Assembly (NCBI GenBank): GCA_016706685.1
Contig: JADJJE010000012.1
Coordinates: forward strand, 62,001-126,000
Direction: 5' to 3'
Source: Sandaracinaceae bacterium
GTDB lineage: Bacteria > Myxococcota_A > Polyangia > Polyangiales > Houyiibacteriaceae
Length of the DNA stretch: 64,000 bases
Part shown: one piece after another, positions 54,688 through 63,106 of the stretch
Layout of the letters: every line of letters starts with the position of its first letter
Numbering within the stretch: the stretch's first letter is position 1
Translations under genes and position numbers: made by a program
Notes under the pieces: generated by a model
Databases searched by the model: none
Told to the model about the DNA's origin: nothing
Seen by the model: only the letters and a program-made list of their open reading frames with translations

Positions 54688-54744
54688 GCGCGCCGGTGCG
54701 CATCGTGCGTCGTCCCGTGCGGAGAAACGCTATCTTGCGGCTCT

Positions 54745-55157
54745 ATGCACCCGAGAAGGCGAGTCTCGTTGAACGTGGCTGGCGACTTCTACGTCGAGGA
54801 GGGCTGTTGCACGCTGTGCGGTGTGCCCGACGTCGAAGCGCCGGAACTCTTCGGTGGCTTCGAAGCAGACGGCCGCGGGACGCCTGGCGCCAAGCAGTGT
54901 TGGGTCAAGAAGCAGCCGAAATCCACCCCCGAACTCGACGCGATGATCCGTGCCGTGGCGGCTCAGGAGTTCGAGTGCATTCGCTACGGCGGCACCGACC
55001 AACTGCTCATCGACCGCCTGAGGACGATTCGGACGAACACGGCCGACCTGGCTACCTCATCGCTACGGGTCTCGTGGAGAGGCACGACGGGGAGTACGCG
55101 CCCCGTGTTCGGTGGCGCGTCTGCATCGACGAGTGGGGCCGGTTTCCGGAGGGCTGA
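54745..55157 (+). pseudogene. Small Cys-motif (ferredoxin-like) protein gene with an apparent -1 frameshift
   Basis: The N-terminal frame reads VAGDFYVEEGCCTLCGVPDVEAPELF and later KQCWVKKQPKSTPELDAMIRA and FECIRYGGTDQLLIDRL. At about 55020 the sensible reading moves back one base and continues DDSDEHGRPGYLIATGLVERHDGEYAP...WGRFPEG to a stop at 55157. The closely spaced cysteines in CCTLC suggest a metal or Fe-S site, but the family is not certain. No slippery heptamer is visible, so a one-base deletion or sequencing error is more likely than programmed shifting. Confidence 0.6.
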
Positions 55158-55163
55158 GACGGA

Positions 55164-55189
55164 GGAGGCGCTCGCGGAGAGCGCCCTCC
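55164..55189. terminator. Strong hairpin between convergent genes
   Basis: GGAGGCGCTC and GAGCGCCCTCC form a near-perfect stem (one bulge) with a 5-base loop between a plus-strand gene ending at 55157 and a minus-strand gene ending at 55197. No T-run follows. It probably acts as a bidirectional terminator. Confidence 0.6.
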
Positions 55190-55196
55190 GGCCCGC

Positions 55197-56045
55197 TCAG
55201 ATCTTGCGGAGCTTCATCTGCACGTCGCTCGAGTAGTGGTTCTCGAACGCGCGCACGCAGGTGCTCAGGTAGCGGTCGTAGTCGTCGTAGAGCTGGTTGC
55301 CCCACTTCTCGCGGATGAGCGTCTCGTGCTGCTGCATGCGGCGCAGCCACTCGGCGGTGGTCTTGCCGTAGCTCACGCGCTGGGTGCGCAGCTCTTCGAC
55401 TTCCCAGTACGGGTTCACGGCGGCGACCAGCTCTTCGAGGCGCGGGTTGAGGCCGCCCGGGAAGATGACGTCGGCGGTGAACGCCAGGTCCGAGAGGTCC
55501 TTGCGGTTGCGCGGCACGCGGTTGCGCAAGATGGCCTGGAAACCGAAGCAGCTGCCGGGCTCCACCCAGCCCGCGGACTTCTTGAAGTACTGGCGGTAGA
55601 TGTCGATGGCCATGCCCTTGTTCGCCTGCGCTGGGGAGCAGAGGTGGTCGATCATCTCGATGGACTGGAGCGCGCCGTACTTCTCCTCGGGCTCGTAGTC
55701 CTTGTAGTCGCACACGATGGCCTTCACGCCCTCGAGGCCGCGCGAGTGGATCCACTCACACTGCGCCGTGGAGAGCGTGATGCCGTGCGCGCGCTTGACC
55801 CCGCGCTTGTGCAGGTAGTTCAGGTTCGAGCCCCAGCCGCAGCCGATGTCCAGCGTGAGCGTGTCCGGCGTGATCTCGGCGTAGTCGTACAGGATGTCGC
55901 ACTTCTGGATCTGCGCCTGCTCGAGCGTCTCGTCGCCGGTGTGGAAGCTGGCCGACGTGTAGTGCATGTCGGTGTCGAGCCACAGCTCGAAGAACTCATT
56001 GGAGACGTCGTACGAGACTTCGATTTCACGCTGCGTGGAGGTCAT
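55197..56045 (-). CDS. Cyclopropane-fatty-acid-synthase-like SAM methyltransferase
   Basis: The 282-residue protein has the SAM-binding motif TLDIGCGWGSNLNYLHKRG and the family start IEVSYDVSNEFFELWLDTDMHYTSA. It resembles CFA/mycolic acid cyclopropane synthases but is about 100 residues shorter than E. coli Cfa because it lacks the N-terminal domain. Substrates may be phospholipid acyl chains or another small molecule. The ATG at 56045 is preferred to 56063 because the family homology begins there. Confidence 0.83.
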   Translation of the reverse strand: MTSTQREIEVSYDVSNEFFELWLDTDMHYTSASFHTGDETLEQAQIQKCDILYDYAEITPDTLTLDIGCGWGSNLNYLHKRGVKRAHGITLSTAQCEWIHSRGLEGVKAIVCDYKDYEPEEKYGALQSIEMIDHLCSPAQANKGMAIDIYRQYFKKSAGWVEPGSCFGFQAILRNRVPRNRKDLSDLAFTADVIFPGGLNPRLEELVAAVNPYWEVEELRTQRVSYGKTTAEWLRRMQQHETLIREKWGNQLYDDYDRYLSTCVRAFENHYSSDVQMKLRKI

Positions 56046-56131
56046 GGGGCGGCACCATGCCATCGCCCGCGAGCGTATGCCATCCCTGTACCACTCTTCG
56101 GTCGGCCGTCCGGCCAGAAACTGATAGCGTG

Positions 56132-56554
56132 ATGGGGATGGTGATCGCAGAAGAACACGTGGCGGCCGTGGTCGCCGAGATCAGCGCCCAGCTGTCGGAC
56201 CCGGCCTTTGCCCAGGAGCGCATCGGCGGCTTCGTGGACACGCAGCCCAACGCCGCGCGCTTCCTGACGCTGGCCGTGGGTCGCAAGCTCGGGCCCGAGG
56301 AGGCCATGCAGGCGGTCTTTCACGCCACGGTCCTCGAGGCTTGCTTCCACCGTACGGGCGTCGCGCTGGCCGTGGCCACGTTCGCGGCGCTCGACGCGGT
56401 GGGCGACGACCCGTGTGAGTCGCTGCGCGTGGAGCAGCCATCCCTCGCCGACTATCTGGCCACCAACGTGTCGCTCCCCGAGCAGCGCGCGCCCATCTGC
56501 CGCGTGGCGCTGTGCTGGTCGCGCAGCCTCACGCCCGTCAAGCTGCGCTCATGA
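56132..56554 (+). CDS. Small helical protein of unknown function
   Basis: The 140-residue protein is Ala/Leu-rich and predicted helical (AEEHVAAVVAEISAQLSDPAFAQERIGGF; EAMQAVFHATVLEACFHRTG, both quoted in part). It has no signal peptide and no recognised motif. It is divergent from the methyltransferase gene. The downstream esterase ATG overlaps its stop (ATGA), so the two are likely co-translated. ATG at 56138 is a possible alternative start. Confidence 0.6.
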   Translation: MGMVIAEEHVAAVVAEISAQLSDPAFAQERIGGFVDTQPNAARFLTLAVGRKLGPEEAMQAVFHATVLEACFHRTGVALAVATFAALDAVGDDPCESLRVEQPSLADYLATNVSLPEQRAPICRVALCWSRSLTPVKLRS

Positions 56555-57417
56555 CCCGCGCTGCACGCTGCACGCCCCTGACTCTCCTGTTGCTGGTGGT
56601 GGCCCTCGGCTGCCGCAGCGCGCCGCCCAGCGTGGCCCCCGAACCGGCAGCCACGTCCGACTCGCCGAGCGAGCCTGGCTCGCAAGGTGGAGCGCCCGCC
56701 ACGGAGAGGGCGACACCCAGCCCTGCGCCGGCTGCGCGTCCCACGTCGCTCGGGCCGCTCACGGCTCACTTCGCAGGTCCGGCGGCGGAGCGAGCCTCCC
56801 ACGTGGTCCTCTTGCTGCACGGCTTCGGCGACCAGGGAAACGGGCTCGCGCTCGTCGCCCGAGAGTTCGCCGCCTCGCGCCCCGGTCTCGGCGTGGTGGC
56901 CCTCGAGGGGCTGCTGCCGCACCCACAGGGCGGGCGCATGTGGTGGCCCATCGACATCCCACGCATACAGAACGCGCGCGCCAGCGGCGACTGGCCCGCC
57001 CTCGAGCGAGAGCGGGCTCCCGGGGTGGATGCCGCCCGAGACGCCGTGGTGGCTGCGCTCGAAGAGCTTCGCAGTCGGGGTGTGGCGCGCGAGCGAATCA
57101 CCCTCGCGGGCTTCTCGCAGGGTGCCATGCTCTCCGTGGAGGTGGGGCTCGCACACCCCGAGCTATTGGGTGCGGTGGTGGCCTGGAGCGGCGCCATCAT
57201 AGACCGCGCCGCGTGGGAGCAGCGTGCGCCCGGCGGCGTGCGCTTCACGGTGGTGCACGGCCGGCGCGACACCGTGCTGCCCTTCGCGCAGGGCGAGGCG
57301 CTGCACGCGCTCCTGCGGCGCGTGGACCCCGCTGCGGCGTGGGTGCCTTTTGATGGCCCACACACGGTCTCGGCCGAGGGGCGCGCGGCGCTCTTGCGGG
57401 CGTTGCCCACGCCCTGA
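56551..57417 (+). CDS. Lipoprotein carboxylesterase/phospholipase-like hydrolase
   Basis: The 288-residue protein has a lipoprotein signal (LTLLLLVVALGC), a Pro/Ser linker, and an alpha/beta-hydrolase domain of the carboxylesterase/LYPLA type. Visible motifs are VVLLLHGFGDQGNG, GFSQGAMLS with the nucleophile Ser, GRRDTVLPF with the Asp and DGPHTVS with the His. It should hydrolyse short esters or lysophospholipids at the cell surface or periplasm. It overlaps the preceding small gene. Confidence 0.82.
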   Translation: MTRAARCTPLTLLLLVVALGCRSAPPSVAPEPAATSDSPSEPGSQGGAPATERATPSPAPAARPTSLGPLTAHFAGPAAERASHVVLLLHGFGDQGNGLALVAREFAASRPGLGVVALEGLLPHPQGGRMWWPIDIPRIQNARASGDWPALERERAPGVDAARDAVVAALEELRSRGVARERITLAGFSQGAMLSVEVGLAHPELLGAVVAWSGAIIDRAAWEQRAPGGVRFTVVHGRRDTVLPFAQGEALHALLRRVDPAAAWVPFDGPHTVSAEGRAALLRALPTP

Positions 57418-57468
57418 ACCGGCCCGGAGGTCGCTTCCCGCCTCTCGAACCGTGCTGACCCAGCGCGT

Positions 57469-58026
57469 CTACGCCAGCGCGCGCTCGAGTTCGTCGGGCG
57501 GTGCGGCGGAGCCGGCGACCGACTCGGGCAAGTCGGTGGGCTCGGGCGCTCCGTAGCCCAGCAGATAGCGCACGTGCAGCCACCACAGCGCGGCCACGCC
57601 CCACACCAGGCCCAGCACCACGCCCCCGTCGATGATGCCCAGGTAGGGCTGTGGCACCTGGCGCACCAGGATGATGAGGGTGACCAGCAGCGAGAGGAAG
57701 ATGTAGCGCGCCAGCAGCTTGCGCCACGGCGCGTGGAACAGCGTGAGGCAGAACGGGCCCGCCAACAGCACGTGCAGCAAGCGCGGGTGACGCCCCAGGT
57801 GAACGGCGCGGGCCACCACCCGCGGGCAGAAGCGCAGCTGGAAGCCGCGGTAGCCCTCGGTGTAGCCCTGGAAGATCATCCACACCACGTAGATCGCCGC
57901 GAGCCCGGGCGTGAGCATGTCCTCCGTGATGGGTACCAGCGCGTTGTGCGTGAGCCGCAGGATGGCCCGCAGGAGCAGCGCGCTCACCGACAGCACCCCA
58001 AAGGTGGCGATGAGCTTGCTCTTCAT
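57469..58026 (-). CDS. Integral membrane protein of unknown function
   Basis: The 185-residue protein has about four hydrophobic segments, including AAIYVVWMIFQGYTEGYRGFQ, YIFLSLLVTLIILVRQV and IDGGVVLGLVWGVAALWWLHV. The EGYRGFQLRFCPRVVARA stretch looks conserved in similar uncharacterised proteins, but no function is known to me. ATG at 58026 is preferred over GTG 58047. Confidence 0.65.
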   Translation of the reverse strand: MKSKLIATFGVLSVSALLLRAILRLTHNALVPITEDMLTPGLAAIYVVWMIFQGYTEGYRGFQLRFCPRVVARAVHLGRHPRLLHVLLAGPFCLTLFHAPWRKLLARYIFLSLLVTLIILVRQVPQPYLGIIDGGVVLGLVWGVAALWWLHVRYLLGYGAPEPTDLPESVAGSAAPPDELERALA

Positions 58027-58123
58027 GCTGTCCGTCGCTGGCTGCACGGGTTCGACTTAGCGCGGATGACCCGCAGGGACCAGCCTGGCCGGGAAGTTGG
58101 GGATGACACCGACCACCGAGACG

Positions 58124-58546
58124 TCAGTCCGGGCGCCGGCGGCGCTGGAAGTCGCCCACACGGGAGAGCAGCTCTTCTACCTGGAAGGGCTTGCGCAGCC
58201 CGAAGGTGACGCCTGCGGTCTCGCTGAAGGACTCGCTGGTGGTGAGCACGAGCGCGGGCGTGGGTGGGCAGTCACTGCGCGCCATGCCCTGCAGCAGGAG
58301 GGCGCCCGTGCGGCCCAGCGGACCCTCGCCCACCACCACCACCGACACCGCAGCACCATGGGCGTCGCGGGCGCGGAGCAGGCTGAGGCCAGCCTCGGCG
58401 CTGCAGGCCTCGACCACCACGTGCCCTTCGGCCCGCAACACGCGGCCCAGCGTCTCACGCTGGGCGCGGTCGGTCTCGACCACCAGCACCGTGTCGGTGA
58501 CGGGGTCTGCGCAGACCTCTGGGGCGGTGGAACGAGCTTGTGGCAT
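58124..58546 (-). CDS. Degenerate receiver-domain protein (pseudo-receiver)
   Basis: The 140-residue protein aligns with CheY-like receivers (VLVVETDRAQRETLGRVLRAEGHVV; FGLRKPFQVEELLSRV). The phospho-acceptor Asp region reads VVVVGEGPLG in place of the expected VxxD. The Lys of the KPF motif is kept. It probably works by protein contact rather than phosphorylation, or has lost function. No partner kinase is adjacent. Confidence 0.7.
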   Translation of the reverse strand: MPQARSTAPEVCADPVTDTVLVVETDRAQRETLGRVLRAEGHVVVEACSAEAGLSLLRARDAHGAAVSVVVVGEGPLGRTGALLLQGMARSDCPPTPALVLTTSESFSETAGVTFGLRKPFQVEELLSRVGDFQRRRRPD

Positions 58547-58795
58547 GGTCGATCGGTGAACGGGTTCTTCCACACAACGCATCGCGCGCCCAGCAATCTT
58601 CCTGCGCGCGTGATGTAGGTCGAACGCCTACCGTCGAAATGACGAACCAATTTCTTCGTTGCCGCATCGGCGACAACGTTCACATGGCGATCCGTCCAGG
58701 GTGTAGCGGAGGTCTCGTGTGAGCGAAGACCGGGCTTCCGTGGAATGCTTCGCCGCTCGGGCGGTTCGACCAGCGGCGCCCCCCGAATCCCATTG

Positions 58796-59899
58796 ATGCA
58801 ACCCGACCGCGACAGCGCGTTCCTCCTCGCCCTCGCGGCGTCCATCGCCGTCCACGTGGTGGGCGCTGGCGTCGCGGCGTTCGCGCGGCCGGAGCGCGCG
58901 CGCGCTGCCGTGATTCACAGCGAGGGCACCATCGAGGTGGAGTGGCTCGAGCCCGTCGTCGAGCCCGAGCTGCCGCCCGAGCCCGAGGCCGAAGTGGTCG
59001 AGCCCGAGCCGCTGAACCCCATGGCGCCGCCCACCACGACGCCTCCGCCGGTGTTGGCCGGGGCGCTCGCGGCCAGCACCACGGCCGTGACCGTCGACCC
59101 GGGGGTCGTCGAGCCGCCGTTCCCCGAGCCGGGCATCCCTCCCGAGGGCAGCGCCCGTCCGCCGCGCTCGCTCGACCCGCGGGCTGTGGCGTTGGGGCAG
59201 CTGGACGTCCTGCCGCACCAAGTCGCGCCGCAGGCGCAGCCGAGCGCTGTGGATCCCCGCGCGCGCTTCCGAAACGCCGAGTCCACGCTGGACTCGCACC
59301 TCTCGGCGCGAGCCGCCACGCGCCCGGCGGTCACGGAGCGCCCGCGCCCCGAGGTGCGCCGCCAAGCCGACGGGTCGTATGTGTACGCCGGGCACGCGTT
59401 CAGCGCGCGCATCACGCCGGACGGCCAGGTGACCTTCAGCGACACCGCGCGCGTGACCCTCTCCGGTGCCGGAGACCTCCCCAGCTCGGCCTCGGGGGGG
59501 GTCCGCTTCGACCTGACCGACGGGGCCTACCGGCGCCGCGGGCAGGACCCCTACCAGGCCGAGCGCGCTTGGTTCATGCGCGAGACCGAGGGCATGCGCG
59601 AGGAGCTCCAGGACGCTGCACGCGAGCGGCAGCGGGCTCAGCTGGGCCGTCAGATGGCGGCCCAGGCGCAGCGGGCGTGGGACACCGAGGAGCGCACGCC
59701 CGAGTCTCGCCGGCGGCGCATCTTCACGCTCTGGGACCGCTGCGCGGAGGGTGACGGTGACGGCGACGCAGCGCGCGCGGGCATCCTCGGGTGGGTGCGC
59801 CGGCAGCTGCCGGCGGGCAGCGAGCACGCGTTCACGGCGGCCGAGCTGGCCAGCTTCAACGCGGGCCGCCAGAGCGCCGCAGCCTTCGCGCCGTACTGA
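58796..59899 (+). CDS. TonB-like protein with single N-terminal membrane anchor and Pro-rich region
   Basis: The 367-residue protein has one hydrophobic segment (AFLLALAASIAVHVVGAGVAAFA), a Pro/Glu/Val-rich periplasmic region (residues ~40-150) and a beta/helix C-terminal part. This is like TonB or TolA in layout, but the final domain does not show a clear TonB signature. ATG 58796 begins the anchor. It may span the periplasm. No exbB/exbD genes are adjacent. Confidence 0.6.
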   Translation: MQPDRDSAFLLALAASIAVHVVGAGVAAFARPERARAAVIHSEGTIEVEWLEPVVEPELPPEPEAEVVEPEPLNPMAPPTTTPPPVLAGALAASTTAVTVDPGVVEPPFPEPGIPPEGSARPPRSLDPRAVALGQLDVLPHQVAPQAQPSAVDPRARFRNAESTLDSHLSARAATRPAVTERPRPEVRRQADGSYVYAGHAFSARITPDGQVTFSDTARVTLSGAGDLPSSASGGVRFDLTDGAYRRRGQDPYQAERAWFMRETEGMREELQDAARERQRAQLGRQMAAQAQRAWDTEERTPESRRRRIFTLWDRCAEGDGDGDAARAGILGWVRRQLPAGSEHAFTAAELASFNAGRQSAAAFAPY

Positions 59900-59913
59900 C
59901 CGGCTGCGGTCGT

Positions 59914-60978
59914 CTACGCCTTGCGCGGGCCGCGCGGACGCACCGGGTAGATGATCTTGTTGCCCTCGATGCGGGGCTCGAGCACCTGCAGCACGTCCAG
60001 CTTGATGAGCTTCTTGCGCTTGTCGGGCATGCGCAGCATCACGCCGCCGTCGTCTTCCATGCTCTCGATCTTGCAGATGCCGAACTGACGGTGGTCCAGG
60101 TACTCGCCCACCTCGGGGATGGGCTCGTCGAACAGGATGCTGTGCGCGTCGGTGGCCAGCGGGTCTTCGATGGGGGGAGGGCGGTGCGCGGGGGCTTTGA
60201 CGTCCGCCTCCACTCGCGCGGGCCGCGCCACACGTGCGCTGCTGGGGCGCGCCAGCTGGGCCTCTTCAGAGGCGCTGGCCGCCATGGCCCATGTGACCCC
60301 GGACGCCGAGGTGGGCGGAGCGACGCGCACGGGCTCGGGAGCACGCGCGGGTTCTGCGGCGCGCGCAGGGGCTGCGGCACGAGCGGGTTCCAGTGCACGT
60401 GATGGCTCGGGTGCCGTGCGGGGGCGCTCGGCTTCCACGGACAAGGGCGCTCGGCCACGCTCGCGTGCACGCTCCACGATGGGGTCGCTGACCGGCGCCG
60501 CAGGTGCCGCAGAGCGGGGCCCAGCCGCAGCACCGCGCGTGGCTTCCACGAACAGGTGCAGCCCCGTGGCCGCGTCCCGTTCCCGCACCAGCGCCACGTC
60601 GTCGAACGCCTCCACGTAGAACTCGAGCGCGAACACCCGCCCGCGCTCGAGGTGACCGCCCAGCAGCTGGATGCCGTTGTCGGTCTCACGCGACAGCGTG
60701 ACGTGCAGGTGCACGAACGGTTGATCGTCCCGTGACGCGATGTTGCCCGTGAGGCTCAGCACCTCGAGCGGCGCCTGGAAGCTCACCGCGGGGCGGTACA
60801 CCTGTGCGGCCTGGTCGTACTCGCGCAGTTCCACGGACTCGAGCGCGCCCAGACCGCGGACCCAACCGGCTTGGATGCCGTGCTGCGTGGCGAGGCTCTG
60901 CAGCGCCGTGTGGACGTCTTCGCCGCGCTCACATCGGCCGACGAAGTGGCGCACGCGCTTGCTCTCTTTGGCGAACAT
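59914..60978 (-). CDS. PPC (DUF296) domain protein with a C-terminal small beta domain
   Basis: The 354-residue protein has an N-terminal PPC/DUF296 fold in residues ~5-150 (HGIQAGWVRGLGALESVELREYD; FVHLHVTLSRETDNGIQLLGGHL, both quoted in part), a domain often linked to DNA binding. An Ala/Pro/Arg-rich linker of about 130 residues follows. The last ~65 residues (YLDHRQFGICKIESMEDDGGV...LDVLQVLEP) form a small beta domain of the kind seen in other myxobacterial PPC proteins. It may regulate transcription. Confidence 0.8.
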   Translation of the reverse strand: MFAKESKRVRHFVGRCERGEDVHTALQSLATQHGIQAGWVRGLGALESVELREYDQAAQVYRPAVSFQAPLEVLSLTGNIASRDDQPFVHLHVTLSRETDNGIQLLGGHLERGRVFALEFYVEAFDDVALVRERDAATGLHLFVEATRGAAAGPRSAAPAAPVSDPIVERARERGRAPLSVEAERPRTAPEPSRALEPARAAAPARAAEPARAPEPVRVAPPTSASGVTWAMAASASEEAQLARPSSARVARPARVEADVKAPAHRPPPIEDPLATDAHSILFDEPIPEVGEYLDHRQFGICKIESMEDDGGVMLRMPDKRKKLIKLDVLQVLEPRIEGNKIIYPVRPRGPRKA

Positions 60979-61032
60979 GGGTGCGCTACTTACGTCGGAT
61001 TGCGTGCTCAGGCCACGTTGCCCGCGCTCGCG

Positions 61033-61782
61033 TCAGTGCAGGCGGCGGTAGATGCCCACCACCACGCCCATGATCTGGGTGCTGCGCCAGTCGGTCTTGG
61101 GGATGAGGATGGGCGCCATGGTGCTGTTGGCCGGCTGCAGGCGGATGTGGTCCCGCTCGGGGTAGTAGTACTTGCAGGTGGCCTCTTCGCCCACCAGCGC
61201 GATGACGATCTCGCCGCGGTTGGCGGTGAGCTGCTTGCGCACGAAGACGTAGTCGCCGTCGTGGATGCCGGCTTCGATCATGGACTCGCCCACGATGCGC
61301 AGGCCGAAGACGTCACGGTTGCCGCCGACCAGCATGCGGTCGATGCGCACGGAGTCTTCGGGGTGCTGAATGGCTTCCGCCAAGAGACCCGCCGCCACGC
61401 GCCCCACGATGGGAATGGTGAGCAGGTCGTCGTCGGCGTCATTTGCCGCACGGGTGGCGAGCCCGGCCATGGAGGTGACGCCGCGCAGCCCGTGGCCGCC
61501 CAGATCCCCGTTGGCGTCCAGGTCCGGGAGGTCGTCGTCTTCGCCCTCGCTCATGGTGCGGCCGTCCGGCGTGCGGACCAGGCGCAGCGTGCGGCTCTTC
61601 ATGTCTTCACGGGTGAGGTACCCCTTGCGCTCGAGCGCGCGGAGGTGGTCGTTGACCCCGTTGGTGCTCCGGATGCCCAGGCGGTTCCCAATCTCTCGAA
61701 GCGTGGGCGGGAAGCCCCGATCGGAGATGGACTCGGAGATGAATTCGAGGACCGCGCGCTGTCTGTCCGTGAGCTTTTGCAT
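61033..61782 (-). CDS. lexA: LexA repressor
   Basis: The 249-residue protein has an N-terminal winged helix (FPPTLREIGNRLGIRSTNGVNDHLRALERKGYL, quoted in part). The self-cleavage site is Ala131-Gly132 (RVAAG), and the catalytic Ser167 (GESMIEAG) and Lys204 (EATCK) dyad is present. It represses SOS genes until RecA stimulates self-cleavage. It is longer than E. coli LexA (202 residues) because of a ~45-residue acidic/Gly insert (around 75-120) between DNA-binding and protease domains. It is divergent from a kinase gene. Confidence 0.95.
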   Translation of the reverse strand: MQKLTDRQRAVLEFISESISDRGFPPTLREIGNRLGIRSTNGVNDHLRALERKGYLTREDMKSRTLRLVRTPDGRTMSEGEDDDLPDLDANGDLGGHGLRGVTSMAGLATRAANDADDDLLTIPIVGRVAAGLLAEAIQHPEDSVRIDRMLVGGNRDVFGLRIVGESMIEAGIHDGDYVFVRKQLTANRGEIVIALVGEEATCKYYYPERDHIRLQPANSTMAPILIPKTDWRSTQIMGVVVGIYRRLH

Positions 61783-61800
61783 GATTTCCTGGCTCCGAGG

Positions 61801-61827
61801 GTACTAGACATCCGTTCAAGCTGTCAA
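61801..61827 (-). promoter_or_regulatory. Predicted lexA promoter with candidate SOS operator in the spacer
   Basis: On the minus strand a TTGACA -35 (61827-61822) and a TAGTAC -10 (61806-61801) are 15 bp apart. Between and over them lies GAAC-GGAT-GTCT, a near match to the GAAC-N4-GTTC SOS box, at 61817-61806. A tandem TCAAGCTG repeat (61816-61831) covers the -35 region. Autorepression is likely but unproven. Confidence 0.4.
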
Positions 61828-61947
61828 GCTGAGCAGGTGTTGGCGGACACTACTGATCATCCGGGAGGGAGTCAAAGTTTCGGCGCGGTGGCCGCCAAGC
61901 TCGCGCAGAGGGCCGAATTCGCGTACCGTCGCCGCGTGTCCGAGGTG

Positions 61948-63096
61948 ATGCAATTCGGGCCCTTCGAGCTGGTTCGCCGGCTGGGCCACGGGGGCATGGC
62001 CGAGACCTTCGAGGCCATCCGGCACGGCGCATCAGGCGTGACACAGCGCGTGTGCATCAAGCGCATCCTGCCCGCCTTCGAGCGGGACGAGGAGTTCCTG
62101 CGGCTCTTCCTGGAGGAGGCGCGGGTGTCGGCCAGCTTGCACCACGGGGCCATCGCCCAGGTGCTGGACTTCGGCGTGGTGTCCGGCTCGCACTACCTGG
62201 CCCTCGAGCTCGTGGAGGGGCTGGACCTGCGCACCGTCATCAGGCGCCTCGCCGAGAGCAACGACCGCCTCACCACGGGCGTGGTGGCGCACCTCGCGTT
62301 CGAGCTGGCGGGCGCTCTCGAATTCGCTCACGCCGCCACGGATAGGGGCCGCGCGCGGGGCGTGGTGCACCGCGACATCAGCCCCAGCAACGTGCTGCTC
62401 AGCCGGCACGGCGAGGTGAAGCTCACGGACTTCGGCATCGCCAAGGCCATGAGCGCCGACGTGGCCACGCGCACCGCCGTGGTGAAGGGCAAGCTGCCGT
62501 ACATGGCCCCCGAGTACGCGAGCGCGGGGCAGTTCAACGCGCAGAGCGACCTCTTCTCGCTGGGCGTCACGCTCTACGAGTGCGTGGCGGGGCGCCGCCC
62601 GTTCGACGGGGCCAACGACCTCGAGACACTCGAGAACCTGCAGCGCGGGCGGCATCGTCCGCTGCCCGAGGCCGTGCCGGGCGTGGATTCGGCGTTCGCG
62701 GCCGCCGTGGAGCGCCTGATCGAGGCAGACCCCGCGGTGCGCTACGTCACGGCCACGCAGTTCCTGGACGACCTCACCGCCATCACCCCACCGGGCACCG
62801 CGCAGCTCATCTTGGGCCGCGTGGTGAGCGCGCTCCAGGACCACCCCTCGGATGAGGGCGCCTCCCTGCGCGACGCGCTGGCCAACACCGAGCTGCGCGA
62901 GACGAACGTCAGCGAGGGCACGCTCGCGCTCGATGCGTCCGCCTCCACCTTGCCTGTGGCCGCCGTGGACGAAGCGCCCGTGGACGCCCCCACGCGGACG
63001 CGCTTGCCCACCGTGCTGGCCCACGAGCAAGCGCAGGAGGCCGTCGAAGATCTCACGCGTCACGCGGGACGAGCCAAGCCGCGCCCGCCAGAGTAG
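61948..63096 (+). CDS. Serine/threonine protein kinase
   Basis: The 382-residue protein has a kinase domain in residues ~5-265 with glycine loop LGHGGMAE, Lys38, HRDISPSN (141-148) and DFG (161-163). The ISPSN form, with Ser for Lys after HRD, is common in myxobacterial kinases. A ~110-residue tail of low complexity (Ala/Thr/Glu) follows, with no membrane span. A GTG at 61936 is an alternative start. It is divergent from lexA and precedes a peptidase gene by 10 bp. Target unknown. Confidence 0.9.
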   Translation: MQFGPFELVRRLGHGGMAETFEAIRHGASGVTQRVCIKRILPAFERDEEFLRLFLEEARVSASLHHGAIAQVLDFGVVSGSHYLALELVEGLDLRTVIRRLAESNDRLTTGVVAHLAFELAGALEFAHAATDRGRARGVVHRDISPSNVLLSRHGEVKLTDFGIAKAMSADVATRTAVVKGKLPYMAPEYASAGQFNAQSDLFSLGVTLYECVAGRRPFDGANDLETLENLQRGRHRPLPEAVPGVDSAFAAAVERLIEADPAVRYVTATQFLDDLTAITPPGTAQLILGRVVSALQDHPSDEGASLRDALANTELRETNVSEGTLALDASASTLPVAAVDEAPVDAPTRTRLPTVLAHEQAQEAVEDLTRHAGRAKPRPPE

Positions 63097-63106
63097 GAAG
63101 CCCAGC

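Noticed and set aside
60871..61947. Upstream extension of the third kinase frame
   Set aside because: It lies antisense to lexA and its promoter. The kinase domain begins right after the ATG at 61948.
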